Shown one piece after another: positions 13,378 to 20,928 of a stretch of 23,708 bases of DNA. The notes under the pieces were generated by a model, which saw nothing but the letters and a program-made list of their open reading frames with translations, made no database searches and had not been told where the DNA came from. Where the stretch lies: NCBI GenBank assembly GCA_937864205.1, contig CALMJB010000139.1, positions 1 through 23,708 on the forward strand, read 5' to 3'. Each line of letters starts with the position of its first letter. Positions within the stretch are counted from its first letter, which is position 1. The position numbers and the translations under genes were made by a program. The DNA is from an uncultured Actinomycetes bacterium. GTDB lineage: Bacteria > Actinomycetota > Actinomycetes > Nanopelagicales > Nanopelagicaceae.

Positions 13378-15555
13378 TCACATTTTCTCTAGAAACTGTG
13401 CCGATTGTTCCTGCTCAATTCTTTCAATCTCATTTGATAAATCTGGATATTTTTTCAAGGTTGAATCATCTGCCAAAATCGCTTCAGCAAACTCTGCTGC
13501 TTTCAAGATGATTGATTCATCCCGCAAAACTCTAAGTAATCGCAACTGCGATCTTCCACCTGATTGAGCAGCGCCTAAAATATCGCCTTCTTTACGTTGT
13601 TCCAGATCCAACCTTGCTAATTCAAATCCGTCGTTGGTGCTTGCAACTGCGGACAATCTTTGAATTGCAGGTGAATCTGCAGTTGCATTTGTGACCAGCA
13701 AACACAACCCACCTTTTTCACCACGTCCAACTCTTCCCCGTAATTGATGCAATTGTGAAACTCCAAACCGATCTGCATCCATTATCACCATCATTGTTGC
13801 ATTTGGCACGTCAACACCAACTTCTATAACAGTTGTAGTAATTAATACCGAAATTTCACCACTTGCAAATTTATTCATCGTGGCTTCTTTTTCTTCTGGA
13901 CTCAAACGGCCATGTAATACCGCCATTTTCAACCCTTTTAATTCTTTATCAGCTAACTTTGGAGCTAATTCTGAGATTGAAAAAACTGGTTGATCATCTA
14001 AGAACTCTTCACCAAGTAACGCCGCCGCTAATAATTGAGTTGGCTTTAATTTTCCTTTTGGATTTTCAATTCGCGCTACAACAATGTAGACCTGATTTCC
14101 TTTTTCAACCTCTTCCCGAACTCGTTGCCAAGCTCTATCTAAATAATGTGGTTTTTGATCTAGCGCAACCAAGTGAGTTTCGATTTCAATTCTGCCTTTA
14201 GGCAATTGCCGCAGAGTAGAAAGGTCAAGATCTCCGAACACAGTCATTGCCACAGTACGCGGAATCGGTGTCGCCGTCATAACCAAAACATGCGGTGGGT
14301 ATTTAGCTTTCAATCGCAATGCATCTCGTTGCTCAACTCCGAATCGATGTTGTTCATCAATAACAAGTAAACCTAAATCAGCGAATTCAACGCCATCGCC
14401 AATTAATGCATGTGTGCCAATCACCAAATCAATCTCGCCATTCTTGATTTGATTACGAATGTCTCGCTTTCGATTTGTCGGCAACGAACCAGTTAACAAT
14501 GCGATTCGCAGTGACTCATCGCCAATGCTTAAAGTGAAATCGGTAAAAAGATTATGAATAGTTCGAAAATGTTGCTGCGCCAGAACTTCAGTTGGGGCCA
14601 GCAGCGCTGTTTGTGCACCAGAATCAATCACCGAAAGCATCGCCCGTAAGGCAAGTACGGTTTTTCCAGAACCAACCTCGCCTTGAATCAATCTATGCAT
14701 TGGAATAGTTGCAGACAGATCCTTATTTATTTGTTCAATAATTTCTTTTTGCCCGTCGGTGTAATCAAACGGTAATCGCTCATCAAATTTGCTAACTAAG
14801 TTTGCTGAATTCGGCAATCTTGCTTTAGTGGCGACTCGCTTCAATTGCGCACGCCGCTTTTTTAGAAGCAGTTGCAATAAGAAAGCTTCGTTAAACGCCA
14901 ATCGCAATCTGGCTCGTTCTGACTTTTCAAGATCATCAGGCACATGAATCTGTGTAAAAGCATTAGAAAGATCTGGAAAATCTAATTCCTGCAAAATTTG
15001 CAGCGGTATCGGATCGTTGATTGCACCTATAGCATTCAGCGCTAATTCAATGCATTTGGCAATTTTCCAAGAAGGCAATTTTCCACTCGCTGGATAAACC
15101 GGAAGATATTTTCCGGCAAAATTTGCAACCTCGGTATCAACATCTTTTCCTTCACTAATCAATTGATAATCTGGGTGAGATAGTTGTAACTTGCCTTTAT
15201 AGCTGCCAACTTTTCCGGCAAATAATCCAGTTTTTCCAGCAATTAAATTCTTTTCCCGCCACGCTTGATTGAAAAATGTTAAATGTAATTTTGAAATTCC
15301 GTCTGTAACAGTGACATCAAGAATATTTTTTGCGCCAGTTCGATGAAGATGAACTTTTGCAATCTGAGCCAAAATAGTCACTTCTTCACCTTGTTGAAGC
15401 GAAGCGATTTCGGTTAGCTCGCCACGCATTACATATCTGCGTGGATAATGGTGAAGTAGTTGTTCTACAGTTACATATCCAAAAATTTCTTTGAAAACTT
15501 TTGCAGTTTTCTCACCGATTACATTGGCGAGTTTGGAATCGATTGAGATTGCCAC
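13378..15555 (-). CDS. recG: ATP-dependent DNA helicase RecG
   Basis: RecG remodels stalled forks and branches Holliday junctions. The 725-residue protein has an N-terminal OB-fold wedge (~50-135) and helicase motifs in order: QGEVGSGKT (Walker A, 291-299), APTEVLAQQH (320-329), the RecG-type DEQH box (400-403), TATPIPRT (427-434), HGRLSPEEK (548-556) and QLRGRVGRG (604-612). The start is GTG at 15555, without a clear SD. It heads the minus-strand run to ftsY and is divergent from rpmB. The DAK2-domain (fatty-acid-kinase-like) gene often found between rpmB and recG in actinobacteria is absent. Confidence 0.97.
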   Translation of the reverse strand: MAISIDSKLANVIGEKTAKVFKEIFGYVTVEQLLHHYPRRYVMRGELTEIASLQQGEEVTILAQIAKVHLHRTGAKNILDVTVTDGISKLHLTFFNQAWREKNLIAGKTGLFAGKVGSYKGKLQLSHPDYQLISEGKDVDTEVANFAGKYLPVYPASGKLPSWKIAKCIELALNAIGAINDPIPLQILQELDFPDLSNAFTQIHVPDDLEKSERARLRLAFNEAFLLQLLLKKRRAQLKRVATKARLPNSANLVSKFDERLPFDYTDGQKEIIEQINKDLSATIPMHRLIQGEVGSGKTVLALRAMLSVIDSGAQTALLAPTEVLAQQHFRTIHNLFTDFTLSIGDESLRIALLTGSLPTNRKRDIRNQIKNGEIDLVIGTHALIGDGVEFADLGLLVIDEQHRFGVEQRDALRLKAKYPPHVLVMTATPIPRTVAMTVFGDLDLSTLRQLPKGRIEIETHLVALDQKPHYLDRAWQRVREEVEKGNQVYIVVARIENPKGKLKPTQLLAAALLGEEFLDDQPVFSISELAPKLADKELKGLKMAVLHGRLSPEEKEATMNKFASGEISVLITTTVIEVGVDVPNATMMVIMDADRFGVSQLHQLRGRVGRGEKGGLCLLVTNATADSPAIQRLSAVASTNDGFELARLDLEQRKEGDILGAAQSGGRSQLRLLRVLRDESIILKAAEFAEAILADDSTLKKYPDLSNEIERIEQEQSAQFLEKM

Positions 15556-15622
15556 AGAGCAAGTTTGACTTATTTCCTATTCGATTTCGCGAATTCAATA
15601 CCTTTCAGGTAACCTCTCCCGC

Positions 15623-15808
15623 ATGGCAGCAGTATGCGAGTTATGTAATAAAGGTCCAGGTTTTGGAAATAATGTGTCGCACTCAAAGCGCCACACCCGC
15701 AGACGCTGGAATCCAAACATTCAAAAGATCCGCACCTTCATAAACGGTAAATCTGAGCGTCGCAATATCTGTGCAGCCTGCCTCAAGGCTGGCAAAGCGG
15801 TTCGCTAA
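15623..15808 (+). CDS. rpmB: 50S ribosomal protein L28
   Basis: L28 is a late-assembly protein of the large subunit. The 61-residue product starts MAAVCELCNKGPGFGNNVSHS and continues RTRRRWNPNIQ-like as HTRRRWNPNIQKI, diagnostic for L28. Cys5/Cys8 with the second pair CAAC near residues 50-53 make it the zinc-binding form. It is the lone plus-strand gene in this part, divergent from recG with a 67-base gap. No SD precedes the ATG; TAACCT (15610-15615) lies seven bases before it and could be a -10 box for a leaderless transcript, though no good -35 was seen. Confidence 0.97.
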   Translation: MAAVCELCNKGPGFGNNVSHSKRHTRRRWNPNIQKIRTFINGKSERRNICAACLKAGKAVR

Positions 15809-15868
15809 TCTCTTATTTCTTTAATTTCTTTAAAAATTCTCTCTAAATTAGATTTAACAAAGCAAATC

Positions 15869-16849
15869 CTAGAAATGTTTGAATCCACCTTCGCTTTGAC
15901 GCTTGCCATCAAGTAACACCTGATTTTCACCATCAAAACTTTTGACTTTTCCGATAATAAAGATTGAATCTGAGACTTTTTCATTTTGTAATTTAGTCAA
16001 ATTTTCTTCACTGATTGTGCCAATAAATAAGTGGTCTTCACCGCCTTGCAAAATCAATTCCAGACCAATTTCACCGTATAACTTGGCTAATTCATTAAAC
16101 TCATCAAATCCGGGAAGTTTGGCAAGTGATTTCGAATCCAAAGTCATCGTCACGCCAGAATTTGTAGCAATACTAGCCAGATCCATAACTAAGCCATCGC
16201 TGATATCTGTTAACGAGTTTATATAAGGAAATAATTTGGACGGCGAAACCAAGTATGGATTTAAATGTGCAAGTACTGGTCCATTATTCTGTAATAGATC
16301 GGAAATCTTTTGAGTTGCACCTTTATCAGCCGGAGTTTGCTGAAGGATAGAAAGCCCAAGAGCTGACCAGCCGGTTAATCCAGTGACAAAAATGTAATCA
16401 TTTACTTCAGCGCCGCTGCGCAAAATCGGAGTTTCTACTTGGCCAATCGCGCTAATGCTTAAAACCAAATTAGCAGATCTAGTTATATCTCCCCCAATAA
16501 CATGAACTGAAAATCTATCGGCCACACTTTTAATACCCAGTGCTAGTTCGCGCACCGATTCCAATTTCGTATCTACCGGTAGACCGGCGCTAACTAACAA
16601 ATACTTTGGTTGCGCTCCCATCGCGAATATATCTGCAATATTTGCAGTTGCAGTTTTTGCACCGATTTGGAATTTACTGGACCATTCGTTTTTAAAATGA
16701 ACACCTTCAATAGCCATATCTGCCGATGCGACTACATTTTGTTTCATTTGTGTTACGACCGCAGCGTCATCTCCGATTCCAACCAGTAACTCTGTTGAGG
16801 GTTTGAAAATTTCCGCAAGCGCAGAGATGAACTCTTGCTCTTTGTTCAT
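15869..16849 (-). CDS. thiL: thiamine-monophosphate kinase ThiL
   Basis: ThiL phosphorylates thiamine monophosphate to the cofactor thiamine diphosphate. The 326-residue protein has the AIRS/PurM-like fold: GIGDDAAVV (24-32) with the metal-binding Asp pair, SADMAIEGVHF (42-52), HVIGGDITRS and TDISDGLVMDLASIA. ATG at 16849 is preceded by AGGGG with a seven-base gap. It is convergent with rpmB and divergent from the small Lrp/AsnC-domain gene. The rest of thiamine synthesis is not in the window, so this may serve salvage or a distant pathway. Confidence 0.96.
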   Translation of the reverse strand: MNKEQEFISALAEIFKPSTELLVGIGDDAAVVTQMKQNVVASADMAIEGVHFKNEWSSKFQIGAKTATANIADIFAMGAQPKYLLVSAGLPVDTKLESVRELALGIKSVADRFSVHVIGGDITRSANLVLSISAIGQVETPILRSGAEVNDYIFVTGLTGWSALGLSILQQTPADKGATQKISDLLQNNGPVLAHLNPYLVSPSKLFPYINSLTDISDGLVMDLASIATNSGVTMTLDSKSLAKLPGFDEFNELAKLYGEIGLELILQGGEDHLFIGTISEENLTKLQNEKVSDSIFIIGKVKSFDGENQVLLDGKRQSEGGFKHF

Positions 16850-16883
16850 TTAATTCCCCTCGCACCAATTGCATTCACTGGGC

Positions 16884-16889
16884 TAGGCT
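16884..16889 (+). promoter_or_regulatory. candidate -10 box (TAGGCT) upstream of the Lrp/AsnC-domain gene
   Basis: GGGCTAGGCT contains TAGGCT, an actinobacterial-type -10 hexamer, 63 bases upstream of the ATG at 16947 in the thiL divergent gap. No convincing -35 lies 17 bases further upstream, so the call is weak. Confidence 0.25.
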
Positions 16890-16946
16890 ACGCTCAGAAC
16901 TTATGCAGCGTTGCGAAAGTTTTAAAGCTTTATAAAAGGAGAAATG

Positions 16947-17183
16947 ATGTCAGTCCAGGCTTACATACTCATTCAAACTGAAGTCGGAAAAGCTGCCTCT
17001 GTAGCAAAAAGTATTTCTGCAATTCCCGGAGTAACAATCGCAGAAGGTGTCACCGGTCCATACGATGTAATCATGCGTGCCGAGTCACCAAGCATGGAAG
17101 ATCTGGGAAGAACAGTGCTTGCTAAAGTTCAAGCGGTACCAGGAATAACTAGAACTTTAACCTGCCCAGTAACTCACCTTTAA
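16947..17183 (+). CDS. stand-alone Lrp/AsnC ligand-binding (RAM) domain protein
   Basis: The product (78 residues) is a single RAM/AsnC effector domain (SVQAYILIQTEVGKA at the start, GVTGPYDVIMRAES in the middle) with no helix-turn-helix. Such small domains bind amino acids and assemble into rings but do not bind DNA alone; they may modulate a full-length Lrp protein. Two adjacent ATGs exist at 16944 and 16947. GGAG (16938-16941) is five bases from the second and only two from the first, so the second is preferred. It is a single-gene unit with its own terminator, placed between thiL and ddl, where many actinobacteria have a DUF3515 gene. Confidence 0.88.
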   Translation: MSVQAYILIQTEVGKAASVAKSISAIPGVTIAEGVTGPYDVIMRAESPSMEDLGRTVLAKVQAVPGITRTLTCPVTHL

Positions 17184-17215
17184 TTAATTTAATTATCGTT
17201 TTAGATTGCTAAGTT

Positions 17216-17242
17216 AAATCCGCAGACATCTGCAGATTTTTT
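17216..17242 (+). terminator. intrinsic terminator after the Lrp/AsnC-domain gene
   Basis: AAATCCGCAG (17216-17225), loop ACAT, CTGCAGATTT (17230-17239) form a 10-bp stem with one C-A mismatch, and the right arm runs into six Ts (17237-17242). It is 33 bases after the plus-strand stop. The T-run is only on the plus-strand side, so it is not an obvious ddl terminator. Confidence 0.75.
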
Positions 17243-17244
17243 GT

Positions 17245-18273
17245 TCAACCTAAAAGTAGTTTGGTGATTAATTCTGAATAATTAATTCCAGCATCTTGCA
17301 TTAATTTTGGATAAACCGAAGTTGGGGTAAAGCCAGGCATAGTATTTATTTCATTAATAAAAATTTCGCCCTTATCTGAATAGAAGAAATCGATTCGAGC
17401 CAACCCGGCGCAATCAGCAGCTTGAAAGGCGCGCAGCGCGAGAGATTTGATTTCGGTTCGAGCAGAATCAGGAATTTCTGCTGGCACTATCAATTCCATT
17501 GAATCATCCAAATACTTTGCCTCAAAATCATAAAATTCATATTTGTCGGCAAGTTTTATTTGCCCTGGATTTGAAACAAAATATTTTCCGCCACTTTGCA
17601 AAATCGCGCATTCAACTTCGGTTGCCGTTATTGCTTGTTCAATCAATACTTTCTGGTCATACTTTTGCGCTTCGATTATGGCAGGCTTCAATTGCGATTC
17701 GGTTTTAACTTTAATGGTGCCGCGACTAGATCCACCGCGGGCTGGTTTAACAAATAATGGAAAGTTTAAATTTGATGGCAACTCCACATCGGTAGTTGTT
17801 GTCACAATGCCAGGCACAACTTTAATTCCGTGGGCGGCAAAAATAGGTTTCGCAAAAGACTTGTCCATGCAGACTGCGCTGGCTAGAACTTTTGAACCGA
17901 CATAAGGAAGCGCCCACATTTCAAACAAACCTTGAATCGTGCCATCTTCACCAAACGGACCATGCAAAATCGGAAAAGCGATATCAATTTTTAAATTTTT
18001 ACCATTTACAAAAGCCCCATCTCGATTCCAACTAACTTGATTGCTGGCATCTGCACTATCTGCTACTTCAGGCAACTTTGCATTTGTTCCACGTCCAGAA
18101 ATGGCGAAATCTGTCTCCGTTGGTAATAATCGCCAACTTCCACTTTTGGTTATGCCAATTAAAATTGGATTAAATTTAGTTTTATCAATTGCTTTGATCA
18201 CTGAGCCTGCGCTGATGCAAGATATTTCATGCTCACTACTTACGCCGCCACAAATAATCGCTACATTTTTCAT
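17245..18273 (-). CDS. ddl: D-alanine--D-alanine ligase
   Basis: Ddl joins two D-alanines for the peptidoglycan stem peptide. The 342-residue ATP-grasp enzyme shows GGVSSEHEISCISAGSV (9-25), HGPFGEDGTIQGLFEMWALPYVG (family hallmark, ~109-131; core GEDGTIQG), FVKPARGGSSRGT and EINTMPGFTPTSVYP near the C-terminus (metal-binding Glu/Asn). ATG at 18273 has no SD; the sequence before it is TA-rich and contains 11-bp tandem repeats shared with the end of gpsA. It is the third gene of plsC-gpsA-ddl. Confidence 0.96.
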   Translation of the reverse strand: MKNVAIICGGVSSEHEISCISAGSVIKAIDKTKFNPILIGITKSGSWRLLPTETDFAISGRGTNAKLPEVADSADASNQVSWNRDGAFVNGKNLKIDIAFPILHGPFGEDGTIQGLFEMWALPYVGSKVLASAVCMDKSFAKPIFAAHGIKVVPGIVTTTTDVELPSNLNFPLFVKPARGGSSRGTIKVKTESQLKPAIIEAQKYDQKVLIEQAITATEVECAILQSGGKYFVSNPGQIKLADKYEFYDFEAKYLDDSMELIVPAEIPDSARTEIKSLALRAFQAADCAGLARIDFFYSDKGEIFINEINTMPGFTPTSVYPKLMQDAGINYSELITKLLLG

Positions 18274-18279
18274 ATATAT

Positions 18280-18312
18280 ATCTATGTTCTATCTATGTTT
18301 TATCTATGCTTT
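18280..18312. repeat. three 11-bp tandem repeats over the gpsA stop and the gpsA-ddl gap
   Basis: Plus-strand units are ATCTATGTTCT (18280-18290), ATCTATGTTTT (18291-18301) and ATCTATGCTTT (18302-18312). On the coding (minus) strand each unit carries ACATAGAT or GCATAGAT, and the last one supplies the gpsA TAG stop. The 11-bp period is close to one helical turn. It may be slippage, or stacked regulatory or -10-like elements for ddl, which lacks an SD. Confidence 0.8.
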
Positions 18313-19332
18313 TGAAGAAATGTCTGTCGGTGTGACAACTTCGGCTTTAATACTTACCTCCATCAAACGCTTGAATGCCTCTTTTGGAAGCACCGCGCCG
18401 GAAACGACATCTGCCACCGCTTCAATAATTGGCACTTCAACGCCAACTCGGTGAGCAAGTTCCAATAGTGCGCCGGCGCTGTAAACGCCCTCTACGGTTT
18501 TCTGACTTTGTGCTTTTGCCTTATTAATCGAGCCAGATTTTCCCAGCACTTCACCGAAAGATCGATTTCGCGAAAGTGGCGATTGGCAACTTGCCACCAT
18601 GTCGCCAATTCCAGCTAGTCCTAAGAAAGTTAATGGATCTGCCCCATACGCGCCACCAAATCTTGCCACCTCACTTAAACCACGCGTGATCATCAAGCCT
18701 TGCGTATTTTCGCCATATTCCATTCCTACTGCCATACCAACCGCTAAAGCGATAACACTTTTTGCAGAACCGGCAAATTCACAACCAACTAAGTCTTGTG
18801 ATGGATAAATCCGAAAGTAATTTGTAGCAAAAATCTGGGACATTAAATCGGTCAATTTTGGATTATCAGCGGCAACTACCGCGCCGGCTGGTTGGCGAGT
18901 AATTAATTCGGAAGCCAAATTTGGTCCGGTAATCAAACCTAATAATGAACGATCTATGCCGATTACTTCGGCAACTACTTCAGTCATTCTCGCTTGTGTA
19001 GTTACTTCAATTCCCTTTAATGTGCTTATAACTGGTCGATTTTTAGGAAAAAAAGATTTCCACTCTTCCAGATTTGATCTAAGGGTTTGGGCTGGAATTG
19101 CCAGCACAATAACTTCGGCAAATTCAAATGCAACTTTTATATCAGTGGTGGCCTTCAATTCTTTTGGTAAATCTATTCCTTTCAAGAATCGCCGATTTGA
19201 ATGACGACGATTAATTTCCTTAACAACTTTTTTATTGCGGCCCCAAATCATCACCTGTTGACCAGCGTCAATCATTACTTGCGCAAGCGTGGTTCCCCAA
19301 GCACCAGATCCGATAACGGCAACTTTTTTCAT
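18304..19332 (-). CDS. gpsA: glycerol-3-phosphate dehydrogenase [NAD(P)+]
   Basis: GpsA reduces dihydroxyacetone phosphate to sn-glycerol-3-phosphate, the phospholipid backbone. The 342-residue protein opens with the Rossmann loop VIGSGAWGTTLA (6-17), carries LKGIE (~107-111), GPNLASE and FAGSAKSVIALAVGMAVGM with the catalytic Lys, and ends with a helical domain including GVEVPIIEAV. Its ATG overlaps the plsC stop by four bases (ATGA), indicating translational coupling, which fits because its product is the starting acceptor for glycerolipid acylation. Confidence 0.97.
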   Translation of the reverse strand: MKKVAVIGSGAWGTTLAQVMIDAGQQVMIWGRNKKVVKEINRRHSNRRFLKGIDLPKELKATTDIKVAFEFAEVIVLAIPAQTLRSNLEEWKSFFPKNRPVISTLKGIEVTTQARMTEVVAEVIGIDRSLLGLITGPNLASELITRQPAGAVVAADNPKLTDLMSQIFATNYFRIYPSQDLVGCEFAGSAKSVIALAVGMAVGMEYGENTQGLMITRGLSEVARFGGAYGADPLTFLGLAGIGDMVASCQSPLSRNRSFGEVLGKSGSINKAKAQSQKTVEGVYSAGALLELAHRVGVEVPIIEAVADVVSGAVLPKEAFKRLMEVSIKAEVVTPTDISSKA

Positions 19333-20117
19333 GATGGTTTCAAATTCTTTTTGAAATTTCCAATTCTTGGCAAATCTGATTTTTTCGGATCAAATCTAGT
19401 TTGCGGCGGAGTACCAGTTCGCATAGTTTGCAATAATTCCGTAATTTTACTCATCACAAATTCGGTAGCTTCTTCTAATGCTTGCGGTTCATTTTCTCGG
19501 CCATACCATTTTGATAATTCAAAAGGTTCTCCGGCTGTTACAAAAACTTTACGGCGCGGAAATAACTTAATTTTTTTGCTATACGGCGGAATTATTTCTT
19601 GAGCGCCCCATTGTGCGCATGGTGTGATTTTAGTTTTGGTAATTATTGCTAGCCGAGCCACGCCAGTTTTTCCTTTCATCGGCCACATTTCACTATCTCG
19701 GGTCAAAGTTCCTTCGGGATACACACCAAGACAATGTCCGGCTTTTAGAAAAGCCACCGCATGATGTAAGGATCGATTCGCATCTGAAGTTTCTCGCTCA
19801 ACTGGAATTTGCCCGGCGCCTTTTAATACCTGTCCAACAATTGGAATTTTAAAAAGTGAAGCTTTTCCTAGATATCGCGGCGCTCGGCCATTTTTATATA
19901 GGAAATGCGTGAAAGTAAGTGGGTCCAAATATGAAATGTGATTGCAAACCGCAATCATTCCTCCGCTTTTCGGGATGTTATCGCCGCCTCGCCAAACCTT
20001 TTTAGAAATCAAATTAAGAATCGGAATCAGAATTGATGCTCCAAATTTGAAGTAAAAATTTGAACCGAGTGGTTTGCCGCGCGGAGGTTTGTATGAAATT
20101 TCAACTGTTTGCCCCAC
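19329..20117 (-). CDS. plsC: 1-acyl-sn-glycerol-3-phosphate acyltransferase (PlsC family)
   Basis: PlsC adds the second acyl chain to lysophosphatidate at the membrane. The 262-residue product has a hydrophobic N-terminal segment (~23-38), the catalytic HX4D motif NHISYLDP (His60, Asp65), a GQIPVER-type motif (102-108) and YPEGTLTR (133-140). The start is GTG at 20117 with no SD; TAGAAT sits exactly six bases upstream, which suggests a leaderless mRNA starting at the GTG. It leads the plsC-gpsA-ddl operon, with overlap into gpsA. Confidence 0.93.
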   Translation of the reverse strand: MGQTVEISYKPPRGKPLGSNFYFKFGASILIPILNLISKKVWRGGDNIPKSGGMIAVCNHISYLDPLTFTHFLYKNGRAPRYLGKASLFKIPIVGQVLKGAGQIPVERETSDANRSLHHAVAFLKAGHCLGVYPEGTLTRDSEMWPMKGKTGVARLAIITKTKITPCAQWGAQEIIPPYSKKIKLFPRRKVFVTAGEPFELSKWYGRENEPQALEEATEFVMSKITELLQTMRTGTPPQTRFDPKKSDLPRIGNFKKNLKPS

Positions 20118-20123
20118 AGGACA

Positions 20124-20129
20124 ATTCTA
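20124..20129 (-). promoter_or_regulatory. -10 box of a probable leaderless plsC promoter
   Basis: On the minus strand TAGAAT (5 of 6 to TATAAT) is followed by six bases and the GTG start at 20117, so the predicted transcript begins at or next to the start codon. The spacing equals that seen for ndgR. No strong -35 was found at 16-18 bases. Confidence 0.5.
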
Positions 20130-20134
20130 TTAGA

Positions 20135-20193
20135 GTAAATTGGCGTAAAAATGTGTGAAATTTACGCACATTTCTGCATTTTTCCCAATTTAC
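20135..20193. repeat. nested, mutually exclusive inverted repeats upstream of plsC
   Basis: Outer arms GTAAATTGG (20135-20143) and CCAATTTAC (20185-20193) are perfect 9-bp complements. Inside are two overlapping 7-bp perfect pairs: GCGTAAA (20143-20149) with TTTACGC (20161-20167), and AAATGTG (20149-20155) with CACATTT (20167-20173). The block lies just upstream of the predicted plsC start site, so it is more likely a DNA operator than an mRNA leader. The rest of the 209-base plsC-hup gap (20194-20276) is AT-rich, and I see nothing else in it. Confidence 0.6.
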
Positions 20194-20276
20194 GGGTTTA
20201 CAAGTTCACTTATGACTGATTATTTAAATTTATTTTTGAATCTATATTTATTTTTTAAATACATTATGAAATAAAA

Positions 20277-20308
20277 AAATTGGGGCAGATTTTATTCTGC
20301 CCCAATTT
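20277..20308 (-). terminator. strong intrinsic terminator of hup
   Basis: A perfect 13-bp stem (AAATTGGGGCAGA 20277-20289 with TCTGCCCCAATTT 20296-20308) encloses a six-base loop. On the minus strand it is followed by a run of Ts (plus-strand As at 20273-20279). It lies 18 bases after the hup stop codon. It is the clearest terminator in the window, as expected for a highly expressed gene. Confidence 0.92.
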
Positions 20309-20326
20309 AAATCTAGAAAATATCGA

Positions 20327-20695
20327 CTAGCGACGTTTTCTTCCGCGGCTAACCGCTTTCTTTACAACTTTTACAGATGTAACTTTTGCTGGCGGAGTTG
20401 GTGCTGGTCCGAGTTTGCGCGAACCTGCAATTACTTCCTTCAATGCCTTTGCCGGAAGGAATCTAACCTTCTTGCTGGCTTTGATCTGGATAGTCTCACC
20501 AGTGAATGGGTTACGGCCCATGCGAGCCTTACGATCCACTTTCTTGAACTTTCCAAAATCATTTACTGTTACATCTTCGCCTTTGGAAATGTTGCGAACA
20601 ATCGCATCAAATACAACCTCGACTGCGCGAGCAGCCTCTTTCTTGTTGCCGCCGAATTGTGGCGCCAAGTAGGCAATGAACTGTCCCTTGTTCAT
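20327..20695 (-). CDS. hup: HU-type nucleoid protein with basic C-terminal tail
   Basis: HU bends and compacts DNA. The ~90-residue HU core begins MNKGQFIAYLAPQFGGNKKEAARAV and contains the DNA-arm signature GRNPFTGETIQI. A ~30-residue Lys/Arg/Pro tail (ending VKKAVSRGRKRR) extends it, as in actinobacterial HupB-type proteins, giving 122 residues. A longer frame starts at 20710, but GAGG five bases before the ATG at 20695 and the family N-terminus fix the start at 20695. It is a monocistronic unit with a long AT-rich upstream region and a strong terminator. Confidence 0.96.
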   Translation of the reverse strand: MNKGQFIAYLAPQFGGNKKEAARAVEVVFDAIVRNISKGEDVTVNDFGKFKKVDRKARMGRNPFTGETIQIKASKKVRFLPAKALKEVIAGSRKLGPAPTPPAKVTSVKVVKKAVSRGRKRR

Positions 20696-20725
20696 TAGCT
20701 CCTCTTTCAACTTTTCCGTTAAAAA

Positions 20726-20742
20726 TTAAGCATTTTGCTTAA
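20726..20742. promoter_or_regulatory. palindrome in the hup upstream region
   Basis: TTAAGCATTTTGCTTAA has perfect 7-bp arms around TTT, 31 bases upstream of the hup ATG, and could be an operator or a 5' leader hairpin. The rest of the 233-base hup-leuD gap (20696-20928) is very AT-rich, with long A/T tracts around 20859-20890 and a weak hairpin (AAACC/GGGTTT, 20896-20917) that may end leuD transcripts. No gene is seen in it. Confidence 0.4.
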
Positions 20743-20928
20743 CCTGAATGAAAATCTACGCAGAAAGATAAATAAAATCGCTGATTTTTGCGGTGTGTCG
20801 CGAAATTTCAACAATAAACCTAAGAAAAAACCTTGAAAAATATTGGTTTTATAACAATTTGCATAATTATTTTTTTAAAAAAAATTGCAAAACTCTAAAC
20901 CTTTAATTTAGGGTTTTTAAAATGCAGA

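Noticed and set aside
18280..18312. CRISPR-like or attachment-site repeat
   Set aside because: Units are contiguous 11-mers without spacers and no mobile gene or cas gene lies nearby; simple tandem repetition fits better.
18041..18454. 137-residue plus-strand frame bridging ddl and gpsA
   Set aside because: It runs antisense across two well-supported genes and the tandem repeats, with no domain signal.
20859..20890. AT-rich imperfect inverted repeat considered as an origin or terminator
   Set aside because: The pairing depends on A/T runs with bulges, no DnaA boxes were seen and hup/leuD context gives no origin association; treated as promoter-upstream A-tracts.
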